Source of the DNA: Mycetocola reblochoni REB411
GTDB taxonomy: Bacteria; Actinomycetota; Actinomycetes; Actinomycetales; Microbacteriaceae
Length of the DNA stretch: 42,324 nt
Direction of reading: 5' to 3'
NCBI RefSeq assembly: GCF_900163835.1
Contig: NZ_FUKR01000028.1
Coordinates: 1 to 42,324 of the forward strand
A model generated the notes under the pieces. That model was not told where the DNA came from. It ran no database searches and worked only from the letters and a program-made list of their open reading frames with translations. A program made the position numbers and the translations under genes. How positions within the stretch are numbered: the stretch's first letter is position 1; each line of letters starts with the position of its first letter. Shown piece after piece: positions 6,483-14,713 of this stretch.

Positions 6483-9316
6483 GCGAGCACGAGGACAGGA
6501 TCAGGGAGCTCTTCGACCGCGCCGACACACTCCCCTACGGCCCCGAGGAGCGGGCTCTGCTGGAGGAGGCGATCGCCGTCGCCGAGGAGGCCGGCGACGA
6601 GGAGCTCGCCTACGAGGCCCGGCTCCGGCTGACCAGCTCGGCGAACATGACCGGCGACACCGAGACGATGATCGCCTCCTTCGGCTGGACGGTCGGCATG
6701 CACGACCGCGACCCGTCCCGGTTCCCGTCCCGCATCGGCGGCGACGACCTGCTCTTCCAGTACAAGTGGATGGCCTCGAGGCTGATGGCCCACCCCGACT
6801 TCCCGCTCGGCGAGGTCGACGCCGTCCACGCGGACATGGCCGAACGCTACCGCGCGGCGGGGGTCGGCCCCTCCGGCGTGCTGCAGTCCCGGTTCTTCAC
6901 GGCCATCCAGCGCGGCGACCTGGCCGCGGCGGCGCGCCTGCGCGAGGAGCGCGAGCTCGCCCCCGAGGACGAGTACAGCCACTGCGACGCCTGCGTGCGC
7001 AACGAGGACGCGCTGTTCTTCGAGCTCAGCGGCGACCACGACCGGGCGTTGGCCGTGTACGACGAGATCATCGACGGCGGCCTCAGCTGCGGTGCCGAGC
7101 CGGAGACGAGCGAGTCGGAGGCGCTGCTGCCGTACCTGCGCGCCGGACGGCTCGACGACGCCAGACGCGCGCACCTGCGCTCCTACCGCGCCGTCCGCGG
7201 CAGGGACGACGCGGACAACGTCGGCGTCATCGCCAACCACCTGGTGTTCTGCGCGGTCACGGGCAACGAGGCGAGGGGACTGGCGATGCTCGAGCGCCAC
7301 ATCGGCATGCTCGCCGCCGACCCGCTGAACCTCGCGGGCCGACTGCACGCGCTCACCGCCGTCGCCGTGCTGCTCGACGCGGTCGCACGGGCCGGCCACC
7401 CGGACGCGATCGTCCGCGGCGCGGACACCCCCGAGCTCGAGGCCGTCCTCGGCCACCACGAGGGGCCGTGGACGACGGAGTCGCTGGCCACCGTCGCCTG
7501 GCGGCGGGCCGAGGAGCTCGCCGACGCCTTCGACGCCAGGAACGGCACCGCGGCCCGGCGCCGGGCACTCGACGGGGCGCGGGCGCTCGCGGCGGAGCGC
7601 TACGACGTGCCCGTGAACAGCGACAGCTTCCAGAGCCGGGTGCACACCGGCGTCGGACCGGCCAGGTCGACCAGGGCCGACTGGCTGCTCGCCGCGCGGG
7701 AGGCCATGTCCGTCGGCGCCCTCGACGAGGCGACCGCCGCCGCCGCCCGCGCCGAGGCGTTGCCGGAGGACGGCAGCCTCACGGCACTGCTCGGGCTCAG
7801 GGTGCAGATCCTGCTCGCCGACGAGGACGCCGACGCCGAGGCGGTCGAGGAGCTCATCGCGGAGCGCGTCGCCGCGCTGCGGGCCGCCGGCCGGGCGAGC
7901 AGGGCCGACAGCGAGGCCGACCTCGGCGTCCTCCTGTTCGGGCGGGGCACGGCGGAGGACCTCCCCCGTCTCTCCGACGCGCTCGCCGTCGCCATCGACC
8001 GTCGGGCGGACGACGAGACCGTCGTCGACCTGCGCGTCAGCATCGCCGAGCTGGAGCTGCGCGAGGGACGGGTCGGCCCCGAGACGGTCGCCTCCCTGGA
8101 CGCCGCGCTCGACCGGGCGGACGGCACGACGGAGCCGCGCGAGACCAGGGCCGTCATCGGCTTCCTCCGCGCGCACGCGCTCATCGCGCTGGAGCGCATC
8201 GAGGACGCGGTCGAGCAGGTCGACGCGATCCTCGCCGACGTGCACCTGCCGCGCTTCCTCCGGCTCCCCGCCCTGCGGCTGCGGATGCAGCTGCACCTGG
8301 CCACCGGCGACCCGGCCGCGGGCCTGGACGACGCCGAGGAGCTCATGGCCATCACCACGGCGATCGGCCACAGGGATGCGCTCATCGACACCTCCCGCGT
8401 CTCGGCACAGCTGCTGGCCGAGTGCGGCCGACCGGAGGAGGCGGCCGCACGGGTCCAGTTCGCGCTCGCCCAGCTCCCTCCCGGCGAGCACGCCCTCCGC
8501 CTGGCGCTGCTGCTGGACATCGGCAGGTATCAGGAGGGGCTCGGCTCGCACGAGGTCGCGGCGGAGACCCTCGAGGACGCCTACCGGGCGGCTCATGACG
8601 CCGCCGCCGACGCGTCGGTGGTCTCCGAGGTGCTGTGGTGGTGGGGCGAGGCCGCGCTCGGTTCGGGCGAGGCTGGCCTGGCCGCGAACCTCTGGGACGG
8701 CGCGATCGAGGTGGCGACGACCGGCGACGCCCCCGTGCAGGCGGCGCAGGCGGGCATCAGCCTCGGCCAGCTGCTGTTCCAGATGGGTCAGGAGTCCTCC
8801 GTCGACGTCCTCACCGCCGCGGCCGACGCCGCCGCGCAGGGCGAGAACGAGCAGCAGCGCCTCGCCGCGCTCCACCGCAGGGCCCAGGCGAAGGCGCGCT
8901 TCGGCGACGCCACCGCCCTCGACGACCTGGCGGAGGTGGCGGCGTTCGCGCGCGACAACGAGGCGGAGTGGCTGATCGCCGACGTCGAGGACTCCCGCGC
9001 CAGGGCGCTCGAGGCGCTCGGCCGCACCGACGAGGCCGTCCCGGTGGCGCTGGCCGCCGCCGACCGCTTCCTCGCCGTGGGCGACGAGGGCGCCTCGGCG
9101 ATGGCGGAGCTGTTCGCCGCGCGCGTGCTGGCCGGGCACGACAGGGGCGAGGAGGCGGTGTCCGTGTACCGGTCCGTCGTCGACCACCTGCCGAGGGGGA
9201 CGGAGGCCGCGGACGGCGTCGGGCTGGAGTTCGGCGCCCTGCTGGAGCGCCTCGGCCGCACCGACGAGGCCGAGCAGGCACGCCGCGGCGGCCTCGACAT
9301 CGAGTCGAGGGACTAG
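6479..9316 (+). CDS. Large TPR-repeat protein, partner of the Hsp90 homologue
   Basis: 945 aa, starting at ATG 6479 inside ATGA. It is almost entirely alpha-helical and rich in Ala, Glu, Asp, Arg and Leu, with many degenerate 34-residue TPR-like units such as DHDRALAVYDEI, AGRLDDARRAHLRSY, ETLEDAYRAAHDAAAD and LGRTDEAEQARRGG. There is no signal peptide or membrane helix, so it is cytoplasmic. A CxxC (HCDACVRN) near residue 170 is the only non-helical motif that stands out. TPR proteins scaffold protein contacts, and eukaryotic Hsp90 co-chaperones use TPR domains; its coupling to an Hsp90 gene suggests a bacterial co-chaperone or client adaptor. That role is inference. Confidence 0.85.
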   Translation: MSEHEDRIRELFDRADTLPYGPEERALLEEAIAVAEEAGDEELAYEARLRLTSSANMTGDTETMIASFGWTVGMHDRDPSRFPSRIGGDDLLFQYKWMASRLMAHPDFPLGEVDAVHADMAERYRAAGVGPSGVLQSRFFTAIQRGDLAAAARLREERELAPEDEYSHCDACVRNEDALFFELSGDHDRALAVYDEIIDGGLSCGAEPETSESEALLPYLRAGRLDDARRAHLRSYRAVRGRDDADNVGVIANHLVFCAVTGNEARGLAMLERHIGMLAADPLNLAGRLHALTAVAVLLDAVARAGHPDAIVRGADTPELEAVLGHHEGPWTTESLATVAWRRAEELADAFDARNGTAARRRALDGARALAAERYDVPVNSDSFQSRVHTGVGPARSTRADWLLAAREAMSVGALDEATAAAARAEALPEDGSLTALLGLRVQILLADEDADAEAVEELIAERVAALRAAGRASRADSEADLGVLLFGRGTAEDLPRLSDALAVAIDRRADDETVVDLRVSIAELELREGRVGPETVASLDAALDRADGTTEPRETRAVIGFLRAHALIALERIEDAVEQVDAILADVHLPRFLRLPALRLRMQLHLATGDPAAGLDDAEELMAITTAIGHRDALIDTSRVSAQLLAECGRPEEAAARVQFALAQLPPGEHALRLALLLDIGRYQEGLGSHEVAAETLEDAYRAAHDAAADASVVSEVLWWWGEAALGSGEAGLAANLWDGAIEVATTGDAPVQAAQAGISLGQLLFQMGQESSVDVLTAAADAAAQGENEQQRLAALHRRAQAKARFGDATALDDLAEVAAFARDNEAEWLIADVEDSRARALEALGRTDEAVPVALAAADRFLAVGDEGASAMAELFAARVLAGHDRGEEAVSVYRSVVDHLPRGTEAADGVGLEFGALLERLGRTDEAEQARRGGLDIESRD

Positions 9317-9336
9317 CCGCTGCTCCCTCGGCCGCG

Positions 9337-9870
9337 TCAGCGGTCGAGGGCGGCGAGGATGGTCGTCACCGCCTCATCGACGGACACGTCCGTGGTGTCG
9401 AGGAGGAGCTCGTCGGTGAACCCGGCCCGATCCAGGATTCCCGCCAGTTCGGGGTGGCGGCGACGGTGCCACTCGAGTTCGGCGGGGTCGCCGGCGTGGC
9501 GCCGGCCGAGCCGGGATCGCACCGTGTCGGGGGAGGCGGTCAGCCGAACGTGCAGCAGCCGCTCCGCCGCGAGAGCCGCCGCATCGCCGCGCAACTGGTC
9601 GACACTCTCGACGACCGTCGCCACGACGAGAACCTGCGCCCCTTCGCGTCGGACGTTCGTCGCGATCGCCCTCATGTTCTCCCGTGCCAGCCCGGCGCGG
9701 AACGGGTCATGCGCCGGGGCGGGCCAGGCCCGCCGCAGCCAGTCCACATCGATGACCGCACCGGGCACGTCACGCCGTTCCAGTTCCGCGGCGAGCCGTT
9801 CAGCCGTCGTCGTCTTGCCCGTCCCCACGCTTCCGTTGATCAGGACGGTGTCGTACGGGACTCGGGTCAT
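9337..9870 (-). CDS. P-loop kinase-like ATPase
   Basis: 177 aa. Walker A is GSVGTGKT (13-20), preceded by a hydrophobic strand (DTVLING). AVIDVDWLRR resembles the acidic substrate-side motif of small-molecule kinases of the adenylylsulfate/gluconate/chloramphenicol-phosphotransferase type, and RLGRRHAGD looks like a lid with arginines. It is a soluble nucleotide-dependent phosphotransferase of unknown substrate. ATG 9870 lacks a ribosome binding site; TACCGT lies six bases upstream, so a leaderless mRNA is likely. It converges on the TPR gene with a 20-base gap. Confidence 0.8.
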   Translation of the reverse strand: MTRVPYDTVLINGSVGTGKTTTAERLAAELERRDVPGAVIDVDWLRRAWPAPAHDPFRAGLARENMRAIATNVRREGAQVLVVATVVESVDQLRGDAAALAAERLLHVRLTASPDTVRSRLGRRHAGDPAELEWHRRRHPELAGILDRAGFTDELLLDTTDVSVDEAVTTILAALDR

Positions 9871-9876
9871 CGGTCA

Positions 9877-9882
9877 ACGGTA
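9877..9882 (-). promoter_or_regulatory. -10 element, leaderless start (kinase gene)
   Basis: Minus-strand TACCGT, six bases, then ATG at 9870. Same geometry as at the DUF1990, SIP, VOC, M13 and condensation-domain genes. No convincing -35. Confidence 0.45.
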
Positions 9883-9941
9883 TCGCCTCGGCGGCATCGC
9901 GCCGAGGAGGGGCGCGGCCCTCAACCGTTCCGACGAGAGTG

Positions 9942-10026
9942 GGGGCGGCGGGTACCCAGTCCGCCGCCCCGGCCGCCGCCGGATCGGCGGGCGGCGATGG
10001 TGCGCGGCCGTGGTCGGCGGCGCACC
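9942..10026 (-). terminator. Two hairpins downstream of the 126-aa gene
   Basis: On the minus strand two stems follow the stop at 10033. The first is a 7-bp stem (GGTGCGC 9999-10005 with GCGCACC 10020-10026). The second is a perfect 10-bp stem (GGGGCGGCGG 9942-9951 with CCGCCGCCCC 9961-9970, nine-base loop). Neither has a U-tract. They probably end the short transcript from 10413. Confidence 0.5.
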
Positions 10027-10032
10027 GGGCTT

Positions 10033-10413
10033 TCAGGCCACGACCCCCGACAGCTCGTCCCTCATGCCGCTCCGAGCGCCGGCACCGGAGATCGCCAGCG
10101 ACGGCAGGTCGATGACCGGCTCGCGGCTCGGCTGGGCCACGACCACGTCCACCTGCTTGTGCGCGAACATCACGCCGACCGCCTCCTCGACGTCGGCGAC
10201 GATGTCGACGGTGAGGCGCGAGATCATCGTCTCGAGTCGCGCGTCGTGCCCGATGACGAAGGTGCCGTTGAGCGCGAGCTCGTGCGGGGGGCCGCTGACC
10301 TCGAGCACGCCGCTGTGCACCTCGGGCGCCGCGGAGTAACGCGCGGCGACGACGGCGGCTCGACGACGGAGGTGGTCGAGCCAGTCGGTCGAGGTGGCGG
10401 CCATGTCGTTCAC
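10033..10413 (-). CDS. Hypothetical 126-aa soluble protein
   Basis: GTG 10413 is preceded by GGAG at good spacing; ATG 10404 is an alternative start. The protein has a helical start (DWLDHLRRRAAVVAARYSA), then strand-like stretches HSGVLEVSG, ELALNGTFVIGHDARLETM and DIVADVEEAVGVMFAHKQVDVVVAQ. There is no signal peptide, membrane helix or metal motif, and I recognise no family. It is divergent from the marR-type gene, sharing a 124-base control region that holds a candidate MarR operator, so it may belong to that regulon. Confidence 0.6.
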   Translation of the reverse strand: MNDMAATSTDWLDHLRRRAAVVAARYSAAPEVHSGVLEVSGPPHELALNGTFVIGHDARLETMISRLTVDIVADVEEAVGVMFAHKQVDVVVAQPSREPVIDLPSLAISGAGARSGMRDELSGVVA

Positions 10414-10461
10414 CGGGTTCTCCGTTCCAGGTCGAACTCGCTGTCGACTCGCGGTACAATC

Positions 10462-10499
10462 AGGTAGTCAATTGAACTGTTAGACAGACTACCTATACA
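10462..10499 (+). promoter_or_regulatory. Promoter with candidate MarR operator
   Basis: TTGAAC (10472-10477), 16 bases, TATACA (10494-10499) is a good vegetative-type promoter for the MarR gene. It is bracketed by perfect inverted arms AGGTAGTC (10462-10469) and GACTACCT (10487-10494), with a palindromic CAATTG core (10470-10475) inside. The arms overlap both promoter hexamers, as expected for autorepression, and could also control the divergent 126-aa gene. The AT-rich patch stands out sharply in GC-rich surroundings. Confidence 0.6.
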
Positions 10500-10537
10500 C
10501 GTCACAACGCTGCAAGCCGAGACACCCGGAGGAGCCG

Positions 10538-11110
10538 ATGAGCGAGGACGCCGTGACCGCGACCGCCACCTGGGGGTCGCCCACGACCGTCGCTCAGGAG
10601 CCGCCCGCGACCGCCGCCGCGCAAGACGCCGCGCCCCCGTCGAGCGGGTACTGGTACCGCGACTCCGCCCAGGAGACCGGGCCGGTCGACCTGCTCAACC
10701 TGCTCCGCAAGTACCGCGACGCCGAGCGGCAGATGCGCGCGCGCACCCGCAACGACATGGGCATGGGGGAGACCGACCTCGTCGCTCTCCGCTACCTGCT
10801 CCGGGCGCACGCGGCCGGCCGCGTCGTGCGGCAGCGCGAGCTCGCCGACGTCCTCGAGATCAAGCCCGCCTCGGCGAGCGCCCTCATCGACCGCCTCTGC
10901 CGGGACGGCTACGCCGAGCGGGTCCCCCACCCCGACGACCGGCGCTCGGTCGCGGTCGTGCCGACGGCCCACAGCGACGCGGAGGTCCGTCAGACCCTCG
11001 GGCTGATGCACAGGCGGATGCTCGAGGCGGTCGAATCGCTCACCCCCGGGGAGCGGGAGGGCGCGGCCCTCTTCCTCACCGCCCTCATCCGCAGCGTCGA
11101 CGCCTCCTGA
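10538..11110 (+). CDS. MarR family transcriptional regulator
   Basis: 190 aa from ATG 10538 (GGAGGAG upstream). The first ~45 residues are a low-complexity Ala/Pro/Thr extension not typical of MarR. The winged helix-turn-helix follows: LVALRYLL, RQRELADVLEIKPASASALIDRLCRDGYAERV (99-129), then the wing with DDRR (HPDDRRSVAVVPT), the MarR hallmark. C-terminal helices (QTLGLMHRRMLEAV, ALFLTALIRS) form the dimer interface. Such regulators usually repress nearby exporter or catabolic genes and are released by small phenolic or drug-like ligands. The FUSC exporter gene begins 58 bases downstream and is the likely target along with itself. Confidence 0.92.
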   Translation: MSEDAVTATATWGSPTTVAQEPPATAAAQDAAPPSSGYWYRDSAQETGPVDLLNLLRKYRDAERQMRARTRNDMGMGETDLVALRYLLRAHAAGRVVRQRELADVLEIKPASASALIDRLCRDGYAERVPHPDDRRSVAVVPTAHSDAEVRQTLGLMHRRMLEAVESLTPGEREGAALFLTALIRSVDAS

Positions 11111-11168
11111 CCGGGGACGGTGCCCGCCGGCGACGACACACCCCCGGAATCACCCCCACACTGGAGGG

Positions 11169-12377
11169 ATGACCACCCCCACGGCCCGGCCGTTCCGACG
11201 TGCCATCCACCACATAGGCGCGGAACTGACCACGGTGGTCACGCCGCGACGGCTCCTGCACACCGCGAAGACCGCCGTCGCCGCGACCATCGCATGGTTC
11301 CTCGGTCACCTGGTCCCGGGTGAGCTGGGAGAATACGCCTACTACGCACCGCTAGGGACACTGATCGCGATGGTTCCCACCGTCGCCGTCTCCGTCAGGG
11401 CGAGCGTGCAGACGCTCGTCGGCGTGGTCATCGGAGTGCTCGTCGCCTGGGCGCTGCTGCTCACGGGGTCCGGTGGCTGGATCACGGTCCCGCTCGCCGT
11501 GGGAATCGGCACCCTGATCGCTGGCCTGCCACGTCTGGGCCCCGGCCGGGACTACATCCCCATCGCCGCGCTGTTCGTGGTCGTCATCGGCGCTTCCGAT
11601 GCCGACGCCTTCTCCCTCGGCTACATCAGTCAGATGGCACTCGGAGCGGCGGTCGGTGTCGCCATCAACATGCTCGTCCCCCCACCGCTTGAGACGAAGG
11701 AAGCCGGGGATGCGCTCGCGCTGCTCCGCGAGGACGTCGGCCGTTGCCTGCGACTGTTCGCCGACTCGCTCGACCCCAAGGAGGACATGCACGACGACAG
11801 CAGCTGGACCCGGTTGCTCAATGACGTCGACCGTCGCTCCGCGGCGGCCGTCCGCTCACTGGCCGAGCTGCATGAAAGCCGCAAGGGCAACATCAGAGCA
11901 CGGAGGGAGCCGGGTCAGACGACCAGCTCCGACCAGATGCTGCTCAGCCTGCAGCGCATCATCCGCCAGCTGTACGAGTTCGCCGACCTGTTCCTCGAGC
12001 GAGAGGAGACGAACAGTGAGCGGGCCGATGCACCACCGGATGACGAGGCCCTCGCACGCGGATCCGCCTCGGCGCACGCGGACGAGACCGCGAAAACGGC
12101 GGACACTGCGGGCGGCGACGCCCTCGGCTCGACGACGGTCCGCCGGGCAGTGGCCGAGACCTGCACTGCGGCGGCCGAACTGCTCGAGGGATGGAATCCG
12201 GCGACGGGACTCGCCCCCGACGGAGCGTTCGACGCAGCACGGGAGGCGCTGCATCGCCTCGAGAAGGTCACGTCTGAGGATGCAGGCCGTTCAACGTTCG
12301 ATCGTGAGCAGCTCGCGGTCGTCGTCCACACGACGAGAGCTGTGATCGCCGAGCTCGCCGCCCGGCTCGACCCCTGA
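11169..12377 (+). CDS. FUSC-family (aromatic-acid exporter-like) membrane protein
   Basis: 402 aa from ATG 11169, with CTGGAGGG just upstream. About six transmembrane segments fill residues 30-170 (LHTAKTAVAATIAWFLGHL, YAPLGTLIAMVPTVAVSV, LVGVVIGVLVAWALLL, ITVPLAVGIGTLIAGL, YIPIAALFVVVIGAS, ISQMALGAAVGVAINMLV ending VPPP). A long hydrophilic helical cytoplasmic part follows (about 175-402). This matches the N-terminal half of FUSC/ArAE proteins, which export aromatic acids and related organic anions in the AaeB group. It follows the MarR gene on the same strand, fitting ligand-inducible efflux. The substrate cannot be read from sequence. Confidence 0.85.
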   Translation: MTTPTARPFRRAIHHIGAELTTVVTPRRLLHTAKTAVAATIAWFLGHLVPGELGEYAYYAPLGTLIAMVPTVAVSVRASVQTLVGVVIGVLVAWALLLTGSGGWITVPLAVGIGTLIAGLPRLGPGRDYIPIAALFVVVIGASDADAFSLGYISQMALGAAVGVAINMLVPPPLETKEAGDALALLREDVGRCLRLFADSLDPKEDMHDDSSWTRLLNDVDRRSAAAVRSLAELHESRKGNIRARREPGQTTSSDQMLLSLQRIIRQLYEFADLFLEREETNSERADAPPDDEALARGSASAHADETAKTADTAGGDALGSTTVRRAVAETCTAAAELLEGWNPATGLAPDGAFDAAREALHRLEKVTSEDAGRSTFDREQLAVVVHTTRAVIAELAARLDP

Positions 12378-12420
12378 CGCTGCCCCCTAACCCTGGACGC
12401 CGGCTCCTGGCCGTGCCCCG

Positions 12421-12446
12421 GTCCTCGCCGCGGCATCCGTGAGGAC
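12421..12446. terminator. Weak hairpin between convergent genes
   Basis: GTCCTC (12421-12426) pairs with GAGGAC (12441-12446) across a 14-base GC-rich loop, in the 87-base gap between the FUSC gene and the convergent hydrolase gene. It could serve either strand. The stem is only six pairs. Confidence 0.3.
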
Positions 12447-12464
12447 GGGACGAACGGGAACCTC

Positions 12465-13286
12465 TCAGCCGATCCGAGCTGCGGTGTCGGCAGCGCGCGC
12501 CTCGCTCATCGTGACGTGCTCCGCGAACAGCGCCGGCCACGCCATCACGCCGTAGGGGGTCCTGGCGACGACGAGCGTGCTGTCCTCGACCAGTTCGGCG
12601 AGGCGCCTGGCCGTCTTCATCGGGTGGGTGCGGTCCTTCGTCCAGGCCAGGATGAGCGTCGGAACGGTGATGCCGCGGATCTGCGACTTGCGCGGCAGGT
12701 CGGTCGCGGCGGCTCCGCGGAGCACGGTGGGCAGCAGCGGCTCGGGGATCGAGAGCACCGTGTCGGGCGCGAACGCCATGGCGGGAGGGACCGGCGCCGC
12801 CCGGTCGGCGACGCGGAGCGCGGCCGATCCCTGCGCCTCGACGAGCTCGGCGTGCGCGCGGTACACGTCGCGCTGGCCCCTGCGGCGCTTCCACGCCGTC
12901 GGGGGCGTGACCAGGGTGAGACTGGCGAAGCGGGCGGGGTCGGCGACGGCGGCATGCAGCAGCGTCCCCGTCCCCATCGACGGGCCGACGCCGTGGACGC
13001 GCTCGCCCGGGGCGACGTCGTCGAGCAGGGCGAGCAGGTCGCGGGCCAGCGCGTCCCAGCCGTAGTCCGCCTCGCGCGGGGTGCCCGTCGACTGGCCGTG
13101 ACCCCTCGCGTCGACGCGGAGCACGCGGTGGCCGCGCAGCGCCCTGCCCATGTCCAGTCCCAGCAGGGCGTCGCGCTCGCGGCTCGAGGTCAGCCCGTGC
13201 AGCTGGACGACCAGGGGGCCGGTGTCACCGTCGATCTCGTAGGAGATGCGGGCGCCGCCGATCGGGAGGGAGGGCATGTCGATCAC
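12465..13286 (-). CDS. Alpha/beta-fold hydrolase
   Basis: 273 aa from GTG 13286 (ATG 13277 is an in-frame alternative; neither has a ribosome binding site). The fold is clear: VVQLHGLTSS (oxyanion HG), VLRVDARGHGQSTG, and nucleophile elbow GPSMG with its serine. The acid and probably the histidine lie in LAWTKDRTHP, as in a DxxHP subgroup, instead of the usual late GH motif. Family reactions include ester, lactone and C-C hydrolysis; the substrate is unknown. It is divergent from the condensation-domain acyltransferase, with about 40 bases between starts, so a shared pathway is possible. Confidence 0.88.
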   Translation of the reverse strand: MIDMPSLPIGGARISYEIDGDTGPLVVQLHGLTSSRERDALLGLDMGRALRGHRVLRVDARGHGQSTGTPREADYGWDALARDLLALLDDVAPGERVHGVGPSMGTGTLLHAAVADPARFASLTLVTPPTAWKRRRGQRDVYRAHAELVEAQGSAALRVADRAAPVPPAMAFAPDTVLSIPEPLLPTVLRGAAATDLPRKSQIRGITVPTLILAWTKDRTHPMKTARRLAELVEDSTLVVARTPYGVMAWPALFAEHVTMSEARAADTAARIG

Positions 13287-13294
13287 CGTTCACA

Positions 13295-13320
13295 TTGACG
13301 AATCATTCGAGACCTAGACT
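13295..13320 (+). promoter_or_regulatory. Divergent control region: leaderless -10 and small palindrome
   Basis: TAGACT (13315-13320), six bases, then ATG 13327 gives the leaderless geometry for the condensation-domain gene, which has no ribosome binding site. Upstream are TTGACG (13295-13300; spacing to TAGACT only 14) and an 11-base perfect palindrome CGAATCATTCG (13299-13309), which could bind a regulator serving both divergent genes. Confidence 0.4.
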
Positions 13321-13326
13321 ACGGCG

Positions 13327-14625
13327 ATGCGGTTAACGAACGTCGCACGCCTGGCCCTCCCCCTCGGCCAGCTGCGCAGCCTGTCGACGCGGATCACGGA
13401 CGGGCCGGGTCGCCCGCTGCCGATCTCCTTCGACCAGCGCCGGCACGTCGAGCGCGGCGACCGGCCAGGGTCGTGGATGGCCGTCACGTTCCGGCTGCCG
13501 ACCGGGGTCGACGACGCGCGCCTGGCGGACGCCTGGCTGCGTGTCGTGCGCCGCCACGGCAGCCTCAGCTCGGTGTTCGCCGACGACGGCACCGGGGGCC
13601 TCGCACTGCGGAGCGCCGAGGTCGTCGCGGACGGCTGGGTGGATCACGACGCGGCGGCCGGCCAGCACCCGCGCGACGTGCTCCGCGAGGTGCTCGACCG
13701 CAGCTGCAGACCGTTCTCCGCCCCGGCGCACCGCCTCTGCGTGCTCACCCCTGGCCCGGGCGAGCCCGACCGGCGCCCGGTGGCGATCATCGCCAGCGAC
13801 CACGCGCACGTGGACATGTGGTCCATGCTCGTGCTCGCCAGGGACCTCCTCCAGGCCATCGAAACGGACGGCGAGCTGCCGCCCGTCGCGGCCTTCGCCG
13901 CGCACACCGCGGTGCTGGAGGCCCTGCCGCCCGCGCCGCCGGGCATCACCCGCCGCTGGGGGGAGATCCTCGCCGCCGGCGACGGGTCGATGCCGGTCTT
14001 CCCCTTCGACCTCGGCGACGTCAGCGAGCCCCGGCCGGAGGTGGTCGAGGTGCACGACGTCCTCGACGCGCGGGGCACGGCCCTGTTCGAGGCGGCGTCG
14101 GCCCGATCGGGCGTACGGCCGATCTCGACGGCGCTGGCGATCATGACCGCGGTGACCCAGCGCCTCGGCGGCGGCCCGCTGCGCGCGGTGTTCCCCGTGC
14201 ACAGCCGCTCCGAGGAGCGGTGGCGCGACGCCGTCGGCTGGTTCATCACCAACTCGGTGATCGAGTGCACCGAGCCGAGCCCCGCGGCGTGCGCCCGCGC
14301 GGTGAGGGACGCGATCGCCCTGGGCTCGCACCCTTTGGCGCCGATCATGGCCCCGTACGGAGGCATGCCGGAGGGGCCGGGGATGTTCGCCCTGTCCTGG
14401 CTGGACGGTCGGCGGCTCCCGCCCGGGCCGGACATCCCCGAGCTGTCGTCCGTCTCGGCGTCGATCAGGACGACGGGCGTGATGATCTGGTTCATCATCA
14501 ACGACACCGGCCTGCACCTGCGCTGCCGCTACCCGGACACGGCCGAGGCGAGGGCGAACGTCGGCGGCTGGATCGCCGCGCTCCTCGACGAGTTCCGGGC
14601 CGCGGCAGAACCGGCGGCGAGCTGA
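13327..14625 (+). CDS. Stand-alone condensation-domain (PapA/NRPS C-like) acyltransferase
   Basis: 432 aa. Residues 158-166 (DHAHVDMWS) align with the condensation-domain core HHxxxDGxS: catalytic H159 and D163 are kept, the first His is Asp and the Gly is Met. The preceding N-terminal half (VTFRLPTGVDDARLADAWLRVVRRHGSLSSVF) is the typical start of one chloramphenicol-acetyltransferase-like lobe, and the second lobe has AVFPVHSRSEERWRDAVGWFITNSVIE, the usual floor-loop region. No adenylation or carrier domain is attached and none is nearby. Such stand-alone enzymes move acyl groups onto alcohols or amines. Substrates are unknown; the divergent hydrolase is the only contextual hint. Confidence 0.85.
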   Translation: MRLTNVARLALPLGQLRSLSTRITDGPGRPLPISFDQRRHVERGDRPGSWMAVTFRLPTGVDDARLADAWLRVVRRHGSLSSVFADDGTGGLALRSAEVVADGWVDHDAAAGQHPRDVLREVLDRSCRPFSAPAHRLCVLTPGPGEPDRRPVAIIASDHAHVDMWSMLVLARDLLQAIETDGELPPVAAFAAHTAVLEALPPAPPGITRRWGEILAAGDGSMPVFPFDLGDVSEPRPEVVEVHDVLDARGTALFEAASARSGVRPISTALAIMTAVTQRLGGGPLRAVFPVHSRSEERWRDAVGWFITNSVIECTEPSPAACARAVRDAIALGSHPLAPIMAPYGGMPEGPGMFALSWLDGRRLPPGPDIPELSSVSASIRTTGVMIWFIINDTGLHLRCRYPDTAEARANVGGWIAALLDEFRAAAEPAAS

Positions 14626-14713
14626 CCGCGGGACCTCCGCGCGGACTGTCCGTTGCCTGCAAGTGGCCTCAGCCGCCTGGCCGAGCGGACCTCGGCGAGC
14701 GCACCATGGACGT

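Noticed and set aside
6308-9187. 959-codon minus-strand open frame opposite the TPR gene
   Set aside because: Complement of the repetitive Ala/Glu/Arg coding strand; no motif, start signal or codon bias of its own.
4575-9316. Hsp90-TPR pair as an antiphage defence system
   Set aside because: No effector nuclease, toxin, NTPase switch or mobile-element context surrounds it; a chaperone role explains it better.
12465-13286. Apparent loss of the catalytic His in the alpha/beta hydrolase
   Set aside because: The usual late GH motif is missing, but DRTHP supplies both Asp and His as in a DxxHP subgroup, so inactivity cannot be claimed.
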